DNA from: Bradyrhizobium sp.
Lineage (GTDB): Bacteria; Pseudomonadota; Alphaproteobacteria; Rhizobiales; Xanthobacteraceae
NCBI GenBank assembly: GCA_028290165.1
Contig: JAQGKJ010000162.1
Coordinates: 1-6,582 of the forward strand
Reading direction: 5' to 3'
DNA length: 6,582 nt
Part shown: positions 1-6,582 of the stretch, piece after piece
Numbering within the stretch: the stretch's first letter is position 1
How the letters are laid out: the number at the start of each line of letters is the position of its first letter
The notes under the pieces: model-generated
Told to the model about the DNA's origin: nothing
Database searches by the model: none
Seen by the model: only the letters and a program-made list of their open reading frames with translations
Position numbers and translations under genes: made by a program

Positions 1-437
1 TGGATTGCGTTGCGCACGTTTTCCTTGATCGCCTCCAGTTGCGCCAGCAGGCGGTGCGCGTCGGCGGGATTGATGCCCTCGAGCGCGGTCGCGGTCAGTT
101 CGGAGCGCAGCCCGCTCAGCTTGCCCAGTAACGGCCGCGCGGCCTTGCGCAGATAGAGCCGGTTGACGCGGCGGTCGGTATCGTCGCCGCGGCGGTCGAT
201 CCAGCCAATGTCGCAGAGCTTGTCGATCAGCCGCGTCAGCGTGATCGGCTGCATTTCCATCTGTTCGGCGAGTTCCGACTGCTTCATGCCCTCGGTGCGT
301 TCCACCTTGGCCAGCACCGCCCATTGCGCGCGGGTAATGCCGAAGCGCGCGGCCTGCTTGTCGGCATAGGCGCGCACCAGCCGCTGCAGTTCGCCGAGCG
401 TAAACAGGAAGTTCATATCCACGGGACCGCGGGACAT
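1..437 (-). CDS. MarR-family transcriptional regulator (3' end outside window)
   Basis: Transcriptional repressor of the MarR winged-helix type; such proteins bind DNA as dimers and usually release it on binding small aromatic or toxic compounds. The frame is open from ATG 437 to the window edge, giving 145 residues, nearly a full-length MarR (usually 140-170). The winged helix is clear: helix-turn-helix around residues 52-74 (KQSELAEQM, then MQPITLTRLIDKL as recognition helix) and the wing at 81-97 with the family pattern DRRGDDTDRRVNRLYLR. The start is set by GGAGG at 446-450, 8 bases before ATG 437; an in-frame ATG at 452 lies upstream of that site and has no ribosome binding site of its own. 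A perfect palindrome (467-480) sits just upstream, suggesting autorepression. The ligand and target genes cannot be told from the window; the usual divergent target (efflux or catabolic gene) is not present in recognisable form. Confidence 0.9.
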   Translation of the reverse strand, partial: MSRGPVDMNFLFTLGELQRLVRAYADKQAARFGITRAQWAVLAKVERTEGMKQSELAEQMEMQPITLTRLIDKLCDIGWIDRRGDDTDRRVNRLYLRKAARPLLGKLSGLRSELTATALEGINPADAHRLLAQLEAIKENVRNAI

Positions 438-462
438 CGGGGTCGCCTCCATAAGCTTCTGA

Positions 463-468
463 TATAAT
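463..468 (+). promoter_or_regulatory. Possible -10 element (TATAAT)
   Basis: An exact TATAAT overlaps the left end of the palindrome and points toward the 527-625 frame and zur. No convincing -35 is found 16-18 bases upstream (around 439-446, GC-rich), so a sigma-70 promoter is not established. If it is used, MarR binding at 467-480 would block it. Confidence 0.25.
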
Positions 469-480
469 AAGCTAGCTTAT
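467..480. promoter_or_regulatory. Perfect 14-bp palindrome, probable MarR operator
   Basis: ATAAGCTAGCTTAT is its own reverse complement. It lies 30 bases upstream of the marR start at 437. A further half-match, CATAAGC at 450-456, is repeated inverted as GCTTATG at 475-481, so the area has two overlapping layers of dyad symmetry. MarR dimers typically bind AT-rich palindromes of about this size that overlap their own promoter. That this protein binds here is inference. Confidence 0.6.
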
Positions 481-526
481 GATTTTTTCATGGCAAGTTA
501 ACAGGAGGCTGACCCGCCGGCAGCAC

Positions 527-625
527 ATGGCTGGACCGGCGATTCAGGAAAAACCACCCGCCATTTCGGATTACCTGGCAAAATGGTACACAATGCTGCG
601 GTGCAAATCTTCAACTCCGGATTAG
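527..625 (+). CDS. Possible 32-residue small ORF (leader peptide or gene remnant)
   Basis: ATG 527 opens a 32-codon frame ending in TAG at 623-625. Its middle part (EKPPAISDYLAKWYTMLR) has an amphipathic, protein-like look. I do not recognise it. A good GGAGG lies at 504-508, but 18 bases before the ATG, too far for normal initiation. It ends 23 bases before the zur ATG at 649, so it could be a leader peptide of the zur unit. Alternatively it is the surviving 5' end of the gene that once lay divergent to marR. It is compatible with a zur start at 649 or 661 but would overlap a start at 583 in a different frame. Confidence 0.22.
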   Translation: MAGPAIQEKPPAISDYLAKWYTMLRCKSSTPD

Positions 626-648
626 ACGGACCGGACCAGCCGCGTTAC

Positions 649-1152
649 ATGACGCTTCAGATGATACTGACCAAGCCGACATTTCCCGCACCCGATCACG
701 ATCACGGCCGCTGCGCCGCGGACGCGATCGATCATGCCGAACGAGTCTTAAAACTTCGGGCGCAGAAATTCACGCCGATTCGCCGTCAGGTGTTGCAGGC
801 GCTATTGTCGAGCCACCGCCCGCTCGGCGCCTATGAGGTGATCGACGAACTGGCCAAATCGATGCCGCGGCCGGCGCCGATCACGGTCTATCGTGCGCTG
901 GATTTTTTGATGGACAACGGTCTGGTCCACCGCATCGAAAGCCGCAACGCCTATCTGGCCTGCGCGCATGACCATGACGCCGCCGCGATGGTGGCCTTCC
1001 TGATCTGCGAAGCCTGCGGTTCGGTCGGCGAAATTCCTGCTGCCCCGGTGGCGCAGAGCCTCAGCGCCGCCGCCCGCGCTAGCGGCTTTGCGCCGAAATT
1101 ATCCGTCGTCGAAATCACCGGCATCTGCGCGCACTGCCAGCAGACCAAATAA
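649..1152 (+). CDS. zur: Zur: Fur-family zinc uptake regulator
   Basis: Zinc-responsive repressor that, when loaded with zinc, shuts off zinc import genes (znuABC and similar). Residue numbers are for a 167-residue protein starting at ATG 649. The winged-helix domain is around 30-98, with the recognition helix in ITVYRALDFLMDNGLVHRIES (about 78-98). The Zur-type metal sites are visible: Cys120/Cys123 (CEAC) with Cys160/Cys163 (CAHC) form the structural zinc site. His94, Cys105, a histidine of the CAHDHD segment (His107 or His109) and Glu128 match the sensory site of E. coli Zur. The tail VVEITGICAHC parallels E. coli VIEAHGLCAAC, which separates it from Fur and PerR. The start is uncertain: ATG 583 gives 189 residues with an unconserved-looking leader, 649 and 661 are also in frame, and none has a strong ribosome binding site. 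An exporter follows 32 bases downstream. I saw no clear Zur box upstream. Confidence 0.88.
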   Translation: MTLQMILTKPTFPAPDHDHGRCAADAIDHAERVLKLRAQKFTPIRRQVLQALLSSHRPLGAYEVIDELAKSMPRPAPITVYRALDFLMDNGLVHRIESRNAYLACAHDHDAAAMVAFLICEACGSVGEIPAAPVAQSLSAAARASGFAPKLSVVEITGICAHCQQTK

Positions 1153-1184
1153 GAACGCGGCGATAAGCCGGATCACGGGGTTTC

Positions 1185-2138
1185 ATGTCTTCTGAAAAAC
1201 TGGGTATTCCATCGGCCGGGCGTCCGCTCAGCCCGGGCGCGGTTGCGCTGATGCTGATGCTCTGCCTGAGTTGGGGCTTTAATCAGATCGCCGTAAAGCT
1301 GGCGCTCCCCGACATTCCGCCGATGCTGCAGGCCATGATCCGCTCCGCCGGTGCGCTGCCGGTGCTGCTTCTGATCGCGCGGCTGCGCGGCGTGAAGATC
1401 TTCCGGCGCGACGGCACGCTGGGCGTGGGCCTGTTCGCGGGCCTGTTGTTCGGCATCGAATTCATCCTGATCTTTCGCGGCTTGTTGCTGACCTCGGCGT
1501 CGCGCGCGGTGGTGTTTCTCTACGTCGCGCCGTTTTTCGTGGCGCTCGGGTCCTACCAGTTCCTCGGCGAGCGGCTGCGCGCCTCGCAATGGGGCGGGCT
1601 CGGCTTGAGTTTCGCCGGTGTCGCGCTGGCGATCGGCGTGCCGCAGGCCAATGTCGACGCCGATGTGCTGCGGGGCGATCTTTTCATTGTGGGCGGCGGC
1701 GCGCTCTGGGCGGCCACCACCCTGCTCGCCAAGGGAACGGCGCTGCGCAAGGCGCCGCCGGAAAAGGCGCTGGGATACCAGGTGGCGCTGTCGATCCCGA
1801 TCCTGGGCCTCGCGGCCTGGTTTTCCGGCGAAACTATCACCCGCTTTCCCGGGCCCCTGGCGCTGTCGCTGATGGCCTATCAGGCGGTCTGGGTGGTCGG
1901 ATTGACGTTTTTGCTGTGGTTCTCGCTGGTCCAAACCTATTCGGCCAGCAAATTGTCGGCGTTTACCTTCATCACCCCTTTGTTCGGCGTGGCGGCGAGC
2001 TATTTCATCATGCATGACACCCTGACGCTGGCCTTCGGCGCCGCGGCGCTATTGGTAATCGCCGGCCTTTATCTGGTGAACAGGCCCGATGTTGTCGGAG
2101 CAAAGGCGATCGTCCCGGATCCCAACGTTCCCGCCTGA
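1185..2138 (+). CDS. DMT-superfamily EamA transporter
   Basis: Inner-membrane transporter of the drug/metabolite transporter superfamily, which typically exports amino acids, metabolites or drugs; the substrate is not predictable here. The 317 residues are a normal length for the two-domain, ten-helix type. The first EamA repeat covers about 18-152, with the family signature around 113-130 (YVAPFFVALGSYQFLGER). The second covers about 164-298, with the equivalent TPLFGVAASYFIMHD at 264-278; there the usual Gly-Glu after the helix is His-Asp. The N-terminus is short and polar, then helix 1 begins near residue 18; the C-terminal tail after residue 300 is polar. ATG 1185 is preceded by GGGG at 1177-1180. 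The gene follows zur by 32 bases in the same direction, so co-transcription is likely, but a role in zinc is not implied by the sequence. Confidence 0.92.
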   Translation: MSSEKLGIPSAGRPLSPGAVALMLMLCLSWGFNQIAVKLALPDIPPMLQAMIRSAGALPVLLLIARLRGVKIFRRDGTLGVGLFAGLLFGIEFILIFRGLLLTSASRAVVFLYVAPFFVALGSYQFLGERLRASQWGGLGLSFAGVALAIGVPQANVDADVLRGDLFIVGGGALWAATTLLAKGTALRKAPPEKALGYQVALSIPILGLAAWFSGETITRFPGPLALSLMAYQAVWVVGLTFLLWFSLVQTYSASKLSAFTFITPLFGVAASYFIMHDTLTLAFGAAALLVIAGLYLVNRPDVVGAKAIVPDPNVPA

Positions 2139-2145
2139 AATCCGC

Positions 2146-3021
2146 TCAGCCGGTCTCGATCGGCAGCGACGCATCCTTTGCCCACTCACCCATCGAGCCG
2201 TCGTAAAGGGTGAGGTTGTCGTAGCCGAGCCGGTAGAGCTGGAACAAGTCGATCGTGGCCGAGATGCCGCCGCCGCAATAGGCGACCACGCGCTTGTCCT
2301 TGCTCACTCCTTGCGCTGCAAATTTCGTTTCCGCTTCCGCAAGTGAGATGAATGCCTTTGTCTCCGGATCGAACAGACTTGCCGCGGACACGTTGACGCT
2401 GCCGGGAATCCGTCCGGGGCGGCCGTAACGGCTTGGCTCCAGGCCTTTGTGCAATTGCGGTCCGAGCGCGTAGACGACGACGGTATTGGCGTCAGCGCTG
2501 GCGGCAAGCGTTTCGTGCTTGTCGACGAAATATCCTTGTTGCGGTTTCGCGGTAAACGTCGCCGGCCGATACCCTTTCGCAGGTCCCGTTTCGACCGCGC
2601 CGCCCTCGGCTCTCCATTTGTCTAGCCCGCCGTCCAGCACCGACAGGCTTTCGAAGCCCAGCGATCTCAGCATCCACCAGAATCGCGTCGCCCACATCGC
2701 CGTGCCGATGCTGTACAGCACCACCCGGCTGTCTGCTGCGATCCCATGACGGCCGAACGCGGCCTCAAGCTGCGCGATGGCAGGCATCATGAAGCGAAGC
2801 TCCGTGGTGGAATCGGAGAATTCGCCCTGCAGATCCAGAAAATCCGCTCCCGGAATATGCCCGGCTTCGAAGGTGTGTCGTCCGGGCACGGCGACATAGG
2901 CAATGTCGCTGCCGGCGGGCTGGTATTCGAGATAGGTCGTGCAATCGAACAATCTGAGATCGGGATGATCGAGGATATCCGCGAGTTCCGCTGTTGTAAC
3001 AAGCCCGTCGCACCCTGGCAT
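2146..3021 (-). CDS. sseA: Two-domain rhodanese, 3-mercaptopyruvate-type sulfurtransferase
   Basis: Transfers sulfane sulfur from 3-mercaptopyruvate or thiosulfate to a thiol or cyanide acceptor via a persulfide on a catalytic cysteine. The protein has 291 residues, usual for tandem rhodaneses (280-300). The N-terminal domain (about 6-140, with HIPGA at 55-59 and LDGGLDKW at 129-136) has Ser104 where a catalytic Cys would be, so it is inactive as in the family. The C-terminal domain (about 160-289) carries catalytic Cys249 in the loop CGGGISAT. This is closer to the mercaptopyruvate type (CGxGVTA) than to the thiosulfate type (CRKGVT). Oddly, the stretch YALGPQLHKG (184-193) replaces the usual DSRxxGRxxG arginines. 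The start at 3021 is set by GGAGG at 3030-3034, 8 bases upstream; the frame stays open to 3246 but that extension is low-complexity and runs into the ispG promoter area. Convergent with the EamA gene (7-base gap). Confidence 0.88.
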   Translation of the reverse strand: MPGCDGLVTTAELADILDHPDLRLFDCTTYLEYQPAGSDIAYVAVPGRHTFEAGHIPGADFLDLQGEFSDSTTELRFMMPAIAQLEAAFGRHGIAADSRVVLYSIGTAMWATRFWWMLRSLGFESLSVLDGGLDKWRAEGGAVETGPAKGYRPATFTAKPQQGYFVDKHETLAASADANTVVVYALGPQLHKGLEPSRYGRPGRIPGSVNVSAASLFDPETKAFISLAEAETKFAAQGVSKDKRVVAYCGGGISATIDLFQLYRLGYDNLTLYDGSMGEWAKDASLPIETG

Positions 3022-3029
3022 CTGCGTCG

Positions 3030-3034
3030 CCTCC
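3030..3034 (-). promoter_or_regulatory. Ribosome binding site fixing the sulfurtransferase start
   Basis: GGAGG on the minus strand lies 8 bases before ATG 3021. It decides against the longer frame that begins at 3246. Confidence 0.75.
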
Positions 3035-3266
3035 GAACGCTGGGGTCCGATGCTATGGCGCGCGATATCGGATGAAAAGGCAGCATGCCCTTTAATCCCC
3101 TGATTCCGGGCCGATATACCGGTCAGGGATCGCGCAGCGGCAAGCGGTGCTTTCGACCGAGATAAGCTATTGAACAGACAAGAGAAAATTGCGGATTTGG
3201 ATGAAGCCGACGCCGTTGCCATTGGCCCCTTGGTGAATGTCACCAAAACCTGATATTCGAGAGCCC

Positions 3267-4559
<1,293 letters not shown>

Positions 4560-4576
4560 TAAAGCGTTAAGCTCCA

Positions 4577-5413
4577 TTATCCGATTGAAGGCTTTGCCTC
4601 CCTCACGCCAATGAGTTTATAGGCGCCGTCATCCGAAATAAGCTGCAAGCTTCCACGGAGTTTATTTCGGAGTCGATAGACAAGGTTGTCAATCCGCATA
4701 TTTTGTTCAAATGGCCGACGCCCTAGCACCGCTAAATTGAAGTTGACGGTGTCGCACTCGTGGTTTTCATCGACGCAAATGTGTCGCAAAAAGGCATGTT
4801 CGGTCGGAGATAATCTAAGCGTTTCTCCAACTGAGTTTGTGAGAATTCGGCTCCCTACTACAAACCTCCAATCGCCGATTATAAAGGTCCGATTGTTGTG
4901 CCCCTGAATGTTTTTCTTCCCGGGTCTAACGAGTTGAATCCTACGCCATAGAGCTAAGATTCTCGCACGGACGGTTTCTATGTCGGAGGGCTTCTGAATG
5001 TAGTCATCGGCGCCTTCGTTGAGCAGTTTTGTAGCTTCCGCGTCCGATGCGGAAAGTGAGGTATGCACAATAATGCCAGCGTTCGTCTGTGCGACCACCT
5101 GGCGAATAAATTCTGCTCCGATCTTTCGATCAGGTTGAGTTTTGTCCAAAACTAGATCGACGATAAAGATGTCGATCGCATCATTACTGAGGTAGCCGAT
5201 AGCTCGGTCCATATCAGCGGCAATTTGAACTCTGCATTGACCTTGCACAGTGGGCATTCGCCAATCTTCGAGCCAATTCATTAGCCCGACGGCATACTGC
5301 AGTTCGTCTTCCACGATTAGCACCCTGGGAGCAGGGAGCTCTATCACCGCTTGGACGCCGTGTGCTCGCAAAGATTGCTGTGCGTTGGTCCGCTTCAAGT
5401 AGGGGCCGATCAC
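4577..5413 (-). CDS. Orphan OmpR/PhoB-type response regulator
   Basis: DNA-binding response regulator of a two-component system. The receiver domain (about 30-160) has the full set of active residues: Glu35-Asp36 in VLIVEDE, phospho-acceptor Asp86 in IVDLVLD, Thr118 in VHTSLS and Lys141 in IQKPSD, so it should be phosphorylatable. The C-terminal winged helix (about 177-270) shows LSPTEHAFLRHI (201-212) and the recognition helix MRIDNLVYRLRNKL (239-252), as in Trans_reg_C proteins. The length of 278 is longer than the usual 225-240, with about 28 extra residues before the receiver. The start is GTG 5413, chosen for GGGAG at 5421-5425, 7 bases upstream. There is no histidine kinase in the window; the gene follows a small hydrophobic-protein gene by 32 bases. 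G+C is about half (53 of 100 bases at 4581-4680) against about 65% in ispG, suggesting acquisition. Target genes are unknown. Confidence 0.9.
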   Translation of the reverse strand: MIGPYLKRTNAQQSLRAHGVQAVIELPAPRVLIVEDELQYAVGLMNWLEDWRMPTVQGQCRVQIAADMDRAIGYLSNDAIDIFIVDLVLDKTQPDRKIGAEFIRQVVAQTNAGIIVHTSLSASDAEATKLLNEGADDYIQKPSDIETVRARILALWRRIQLVRPGKKNIQGHNNRTFIIGDWRFVVGSRILTNSVGETLRLSPTEHAFLRHICVDENHECDTVNFNLAVLGRRPFEQNMRIDNLVYRLRNKLRGSLQLISDDGAYKLIGVREAKPSIG

Positions 5414-5420
5414 TGATTCG

Positions 5421-5425
5421 CTCCC
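5421..5425 (-). promoter_or_regulatory. Ribosome binding site supporting the GTG start
   Basis: GGGAG on the minus strand lies 7 bases before GTG 5413. It lies inside the 32-base gap after the small upstream gene, so the regulator can be translated from a shared message. Confidence 0.65.
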
Positions 5426-5445
5426 AATACTATAACTGATTATGG

Positions 5446-5619
5446 CTAGTCATCGGTCAGCCGCCGCCGGTTGATCAGAAGCCAAGCGAGCATAGCAAGC
5501 TCGGTAGATTGGGTACTCGCATGTTGCAGCGAAACATCGCGGCAGAGCAACAATGCGCTCAAAGTCAGAGCGTATGCGTAGAAGAACAATACGGCTGGTC
5601 CGGATTTTTGAGTGTTCAT
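5446..5619 (-). CDS. Small hydrophobic (probable membrane) protein, 57 aa, upstream of response regulator
   Basis: I do not recognise this protein. ATG 5619 begins a 57-codon frame ending in TAG at 5446-5448. GGAG (5627-5630) lies 7 bases upstream, a good ribosome binding site. Residues 8-26 form a hydrophobic stretch (PAVLFFYAYALTLSALLLC) fit to be a transmembrane helix. A second, shorter hydrophobic stretch is LAMLAWLLIN at 41-50, followed by a basic RRR and an acidic tail. It could be a single-span or hairpin inner-membrane protein. The response regulator gene starts 32 bases downstream, same strand, same low G+C, so the two probably share a message. A role as a signal-input or modulator peptide is inference only. 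Competing frames overlap it (minus 5450-5677 and plus 5553-5873), but neither has the hydrophobic pattern; the first has a weaker GTG start. Confidence 0.5.
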   Translation of the reverse strand: MNTQKSGPAVLFFYAYALTLSALLLCRDVSLQHASTQSTELAMLAWLLINRRRLTDD

Positions 5620-5682
5620 GCGTTAACTCCAACGTTTCTGTCTTGGCCAAGATTAAAGTCGATCTCTTAATTCCCACTGAAC

Positions 5683-5704
5683 GATCCCCGTTCTCGCTGG
5701 GATC
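5683..5704. repeat. Inverted repeat GATCCC / GGGATC
   Basis: Six-base arms at 5683-5688 and 5699-5704 are separated by ten bases. It lies about 65 bases upstream of the small hydrophobic gene. It could be an operator or a short hairpin in the leader; it lacks the T-run of an intrinsic terminator. Confidence 0.3.
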
Positions 5705-5790
5705 ACTCGATTCTCATCAAATCCTGCCAGCAGCAGCTAAACAGCAAGTTAACGCGCAAAAATCACTCCCGGGGCACGTTAGGTCTGATA

Positions 5791-5818
5791 TTGACCATAT
5801 ATTTCAAACGCTTAAGGT
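5791..5818 (+). promoter_or_regulatory. Weak candidate sigma-70 promoter for the dioxygenase gene
   Basis: TTGACC at 5791-5796 is a good -35. The best partner is TAAGGT at 5813-5818 after a 16-base spacer, which matches the -10 consensus at only three positions. It is about 85 bases upstream of ATG 5903. A GGTC/GACC dyad (5782-5785, 5793-5796) overlaps the -35. Confidence 0.22.
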
Positions 5819-5835
5819 AAAAAGGAAGGCCGTCG

Positions 5836-5868
5836 GTAGCGGATTGCGCTTCGATCCATCCGGGCTAC
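5836..5868. repeat. REP-like palindromic element
   Basis: GTAGC and GGAT at 5836-5844 pair with ATCC and GCTAC at 5858-5868, leaving a two-G bulge and a 13-base loop, so the element can fold as a nine-pair hairpin. Read on the minus strand, the core TAGCCCGGATGG followed by CGAAGCGCAATCCG resembles a short repeat I recall being scattered between genes in Bradyrhizobium, Rhodopseudomonas and Nitrobacter. The family assignment is from memory; the hairpin is seen directly. Confidence 0.5.
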
Positions 5869-5902
5869 GATAGCCGCCAATCAAGAACGACCGGAGGAAG
5901 CC

Positions 5903-6582
5903 ATGTCTTCACTCGCCAGCAAACAGGGCCCGCGCTATCGCCATACCGCCGACGGCACCGAACCCTATGAGACCATCGGCGTCCAGAAGCTGACCCCGAT
6001 CATCGGCGCGGAGATATCCGGCGTCGATATCGGCAAACTGGTCTCCGACGACGCGCGTTCGAACCGCCAGATGGACGAGATCCATCGCGCGCTTGCGGAA
6101 AATCTCGTGATCTTTTTCCGCGACCAGCGCATCACGCCGCAGCAGCATCTCGCCTTCGGCCGCAAGTTCGGCGAACTGCATATCCATCCCGCAGCACCCC
6201 ATGAGGGCGACGATCCTGCGCTGATGAAGATCTATGCCGACAAGGATTCACCACGCGTCAACGGTGAGGGATGGCATACGGACGTGTCCTGCGATGTCGA
6301 GCCGCCGATGGGCTCGATCCTTCATATCAAGCAATGCCCGCCGAGCGGCGGCGACACGCTGTTCGCCAATATGTATGCGGCCTATGATTCGCTGTCGGAG
6401 CGCATGAAGGCCTATCTCGACGGGCTCATCGCGCTGCATGACGGCGAGCCGATCTATCGCGGGCTTTACGCCAACTATGGCGTCGCCGACCGCCCGGCCT
6501 ATCCGCGCGCCGAGCATCCGGTGGTGCGCACCCATCCGGTGACGGGCAAGAAGGCGCTTTATGTCAACAGCGGTTTTACGCG
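5903..6582 (+). CDS. TauD/TfdA-family 2-oxoglutarate-dependent dioxygenase (3' end outside window)
   Basis: Fe(II)/2-oxoglutarate-dependent dioxygenase of the taurine dioxygenase family, hydroxylating a small organic acid such as a sulfonate, sulfate ester or aryloxyacid; the substrate cannot be assigned. 226 residues are visible of a usual 280-300. The iron-binding His125-x-Asp127 lies in WHTDVSC (124-130); the second iron-binding His and the 2-oxoglutarate Arg would be beyond the edge. Other family signatures are GVDIGKL (40-46), the NLVIFFRDQ segment (67-75) and PPSGGDTLFANMYAAYDSL (146-164), with Thr152 as the expected cosubstrate contact. ATG 5903 follows GGAGG at 5893-5897 by 5 bases. 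G+C returns to the high level of the left part. No transporter or desulfonation partner is visible. TauD itself is possible but not proven. Confidence 0.9.
   Translation, partial: MSSLASKQGPRYRHTADGTEPYETIGVQKLTPIIGAEISGVDIGKLVSDDARSNRQMDEIHRALAENLVIFFRDQRITPQQHLAFGRKFGELHIHPAAPHEGDDPALMKIYADKDSPRVNGEGWHTDVSCDVEPPMGSILHIKQCPPSGGDTLFANMYAAYDSLSERMKAYLDGLIALHDGEPIYRGLYANYGVADRPAYPRAEHPVVRTHPVTGKKALYVNSGFT

Noticed and set aside
1173..2015. 280-codon frame on the minus strand opposite the EamA gene
   Set aside because: Its composition is Arg/Gln/Ala/His-rich, typical of the antisense of a high-G+C membrane-protein gene, and the plus-strand frame is a clear EamA transporter.
2139..2145. Terminator between the EamA and sulfurtransferase genes
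   Set aside because: The gap is only 7 bases, with no room for a hairpin.
3022..3246. 75-residue N-terminal extension of the sulfurtransferase
   Set aside because: The conserved domain begins right after ATG 3021, which has a proper GGAGG; the extension is low-complexity and would cross the ispG upstream region.
3237..3266. Ten-residue longer IspG start
   Set aside because: ATG 3267 gives the expected N-terminus and has GAGAG close upstream; the longer start is possible but less likely.
4560..4576. Terminator between the convergent ispG and response regulator genes
   Set aside because: The 17-base gap contains no GC-rich hairpin followed by T residues on either strand.
5450..5677. 75-codon minus-strand frame with GTG start
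   Set aside because: It overlaps the 57-codon frame in another register, starts at GTG with only a weak GGGG upstream, and lacks the hydrophobic pattern. It is not fully excluded.
5553..5873. 106-codon plus-strand frame
   Set aside because: It overlaps the 57-codon minus-strand gene, has no good ribosome binding site, no recognisable domain, and runs through the palindromic repeat at its end.

Overview
The window looks like a chromosomal segment of a high-G+C alphaproteobacterium of the Bradyrhizobium/Rhodopseudomonas group. I infer this from the character of the IspG, Zur and TauD proteins, from G+C near 65% in the housekeeping genes (39 of 60 bases counted at 3961-4020), and from a palindromic repeat near 5836-5868 that resembles, from memory, repeats scattered through those genomes. 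No RNA gene, insertion sequence, CRISPR array or origin was found. There is no gap above 300 bases without a gene; the longest are 5620-5902 and 3022-3266.

Left part (1-2138). A MarR-type repressor runs off the left edge on the minus strand. Its start region carries a perfect 14-bp palindrome that suits an autoregulatory operator. Rightward of it, on the plus strand, a Zur-type zinc-sensing regulator is followed 32 bases later by a DMT/EamA drug-metabolite exporter, probably as one transcription unit. Between marR and zur lies a 32-codon open frame that could be a leader peptide or the remnant of a lost divergent gene.

Middle part (2139-4559). A two-domain rhodanese (mercaptopyruvate-type sulfurtransferase) lies on the minus strand, tail to tail with the exporter (7-base gap). 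It is divergent from ispG, the iron-sulfur enzyme of the MEP isoprenoid pathway. The 245-base divergent region must hold both promoters.

Right part (4560-6582). G+C drops to about half (53 of 100 bases counted at 4581-4680). This stretch carries an orphan OmpR/PhoB-like response regulator with a GTG start. Immediately upstream in the same orientation is a 57-codon gene for a small hydrophobic protein, with its own ribosome binding site. No histidine kinase is visible. Base composition and gene content suggest an acquired insert between ispG and a TauD/TfdA-family 2-oxoglutarate dioxygenase that runs off the right edge. The small hydrophobic protein plus response regulator pair is the least familiar element of the window and the best candidate for something undescribed.
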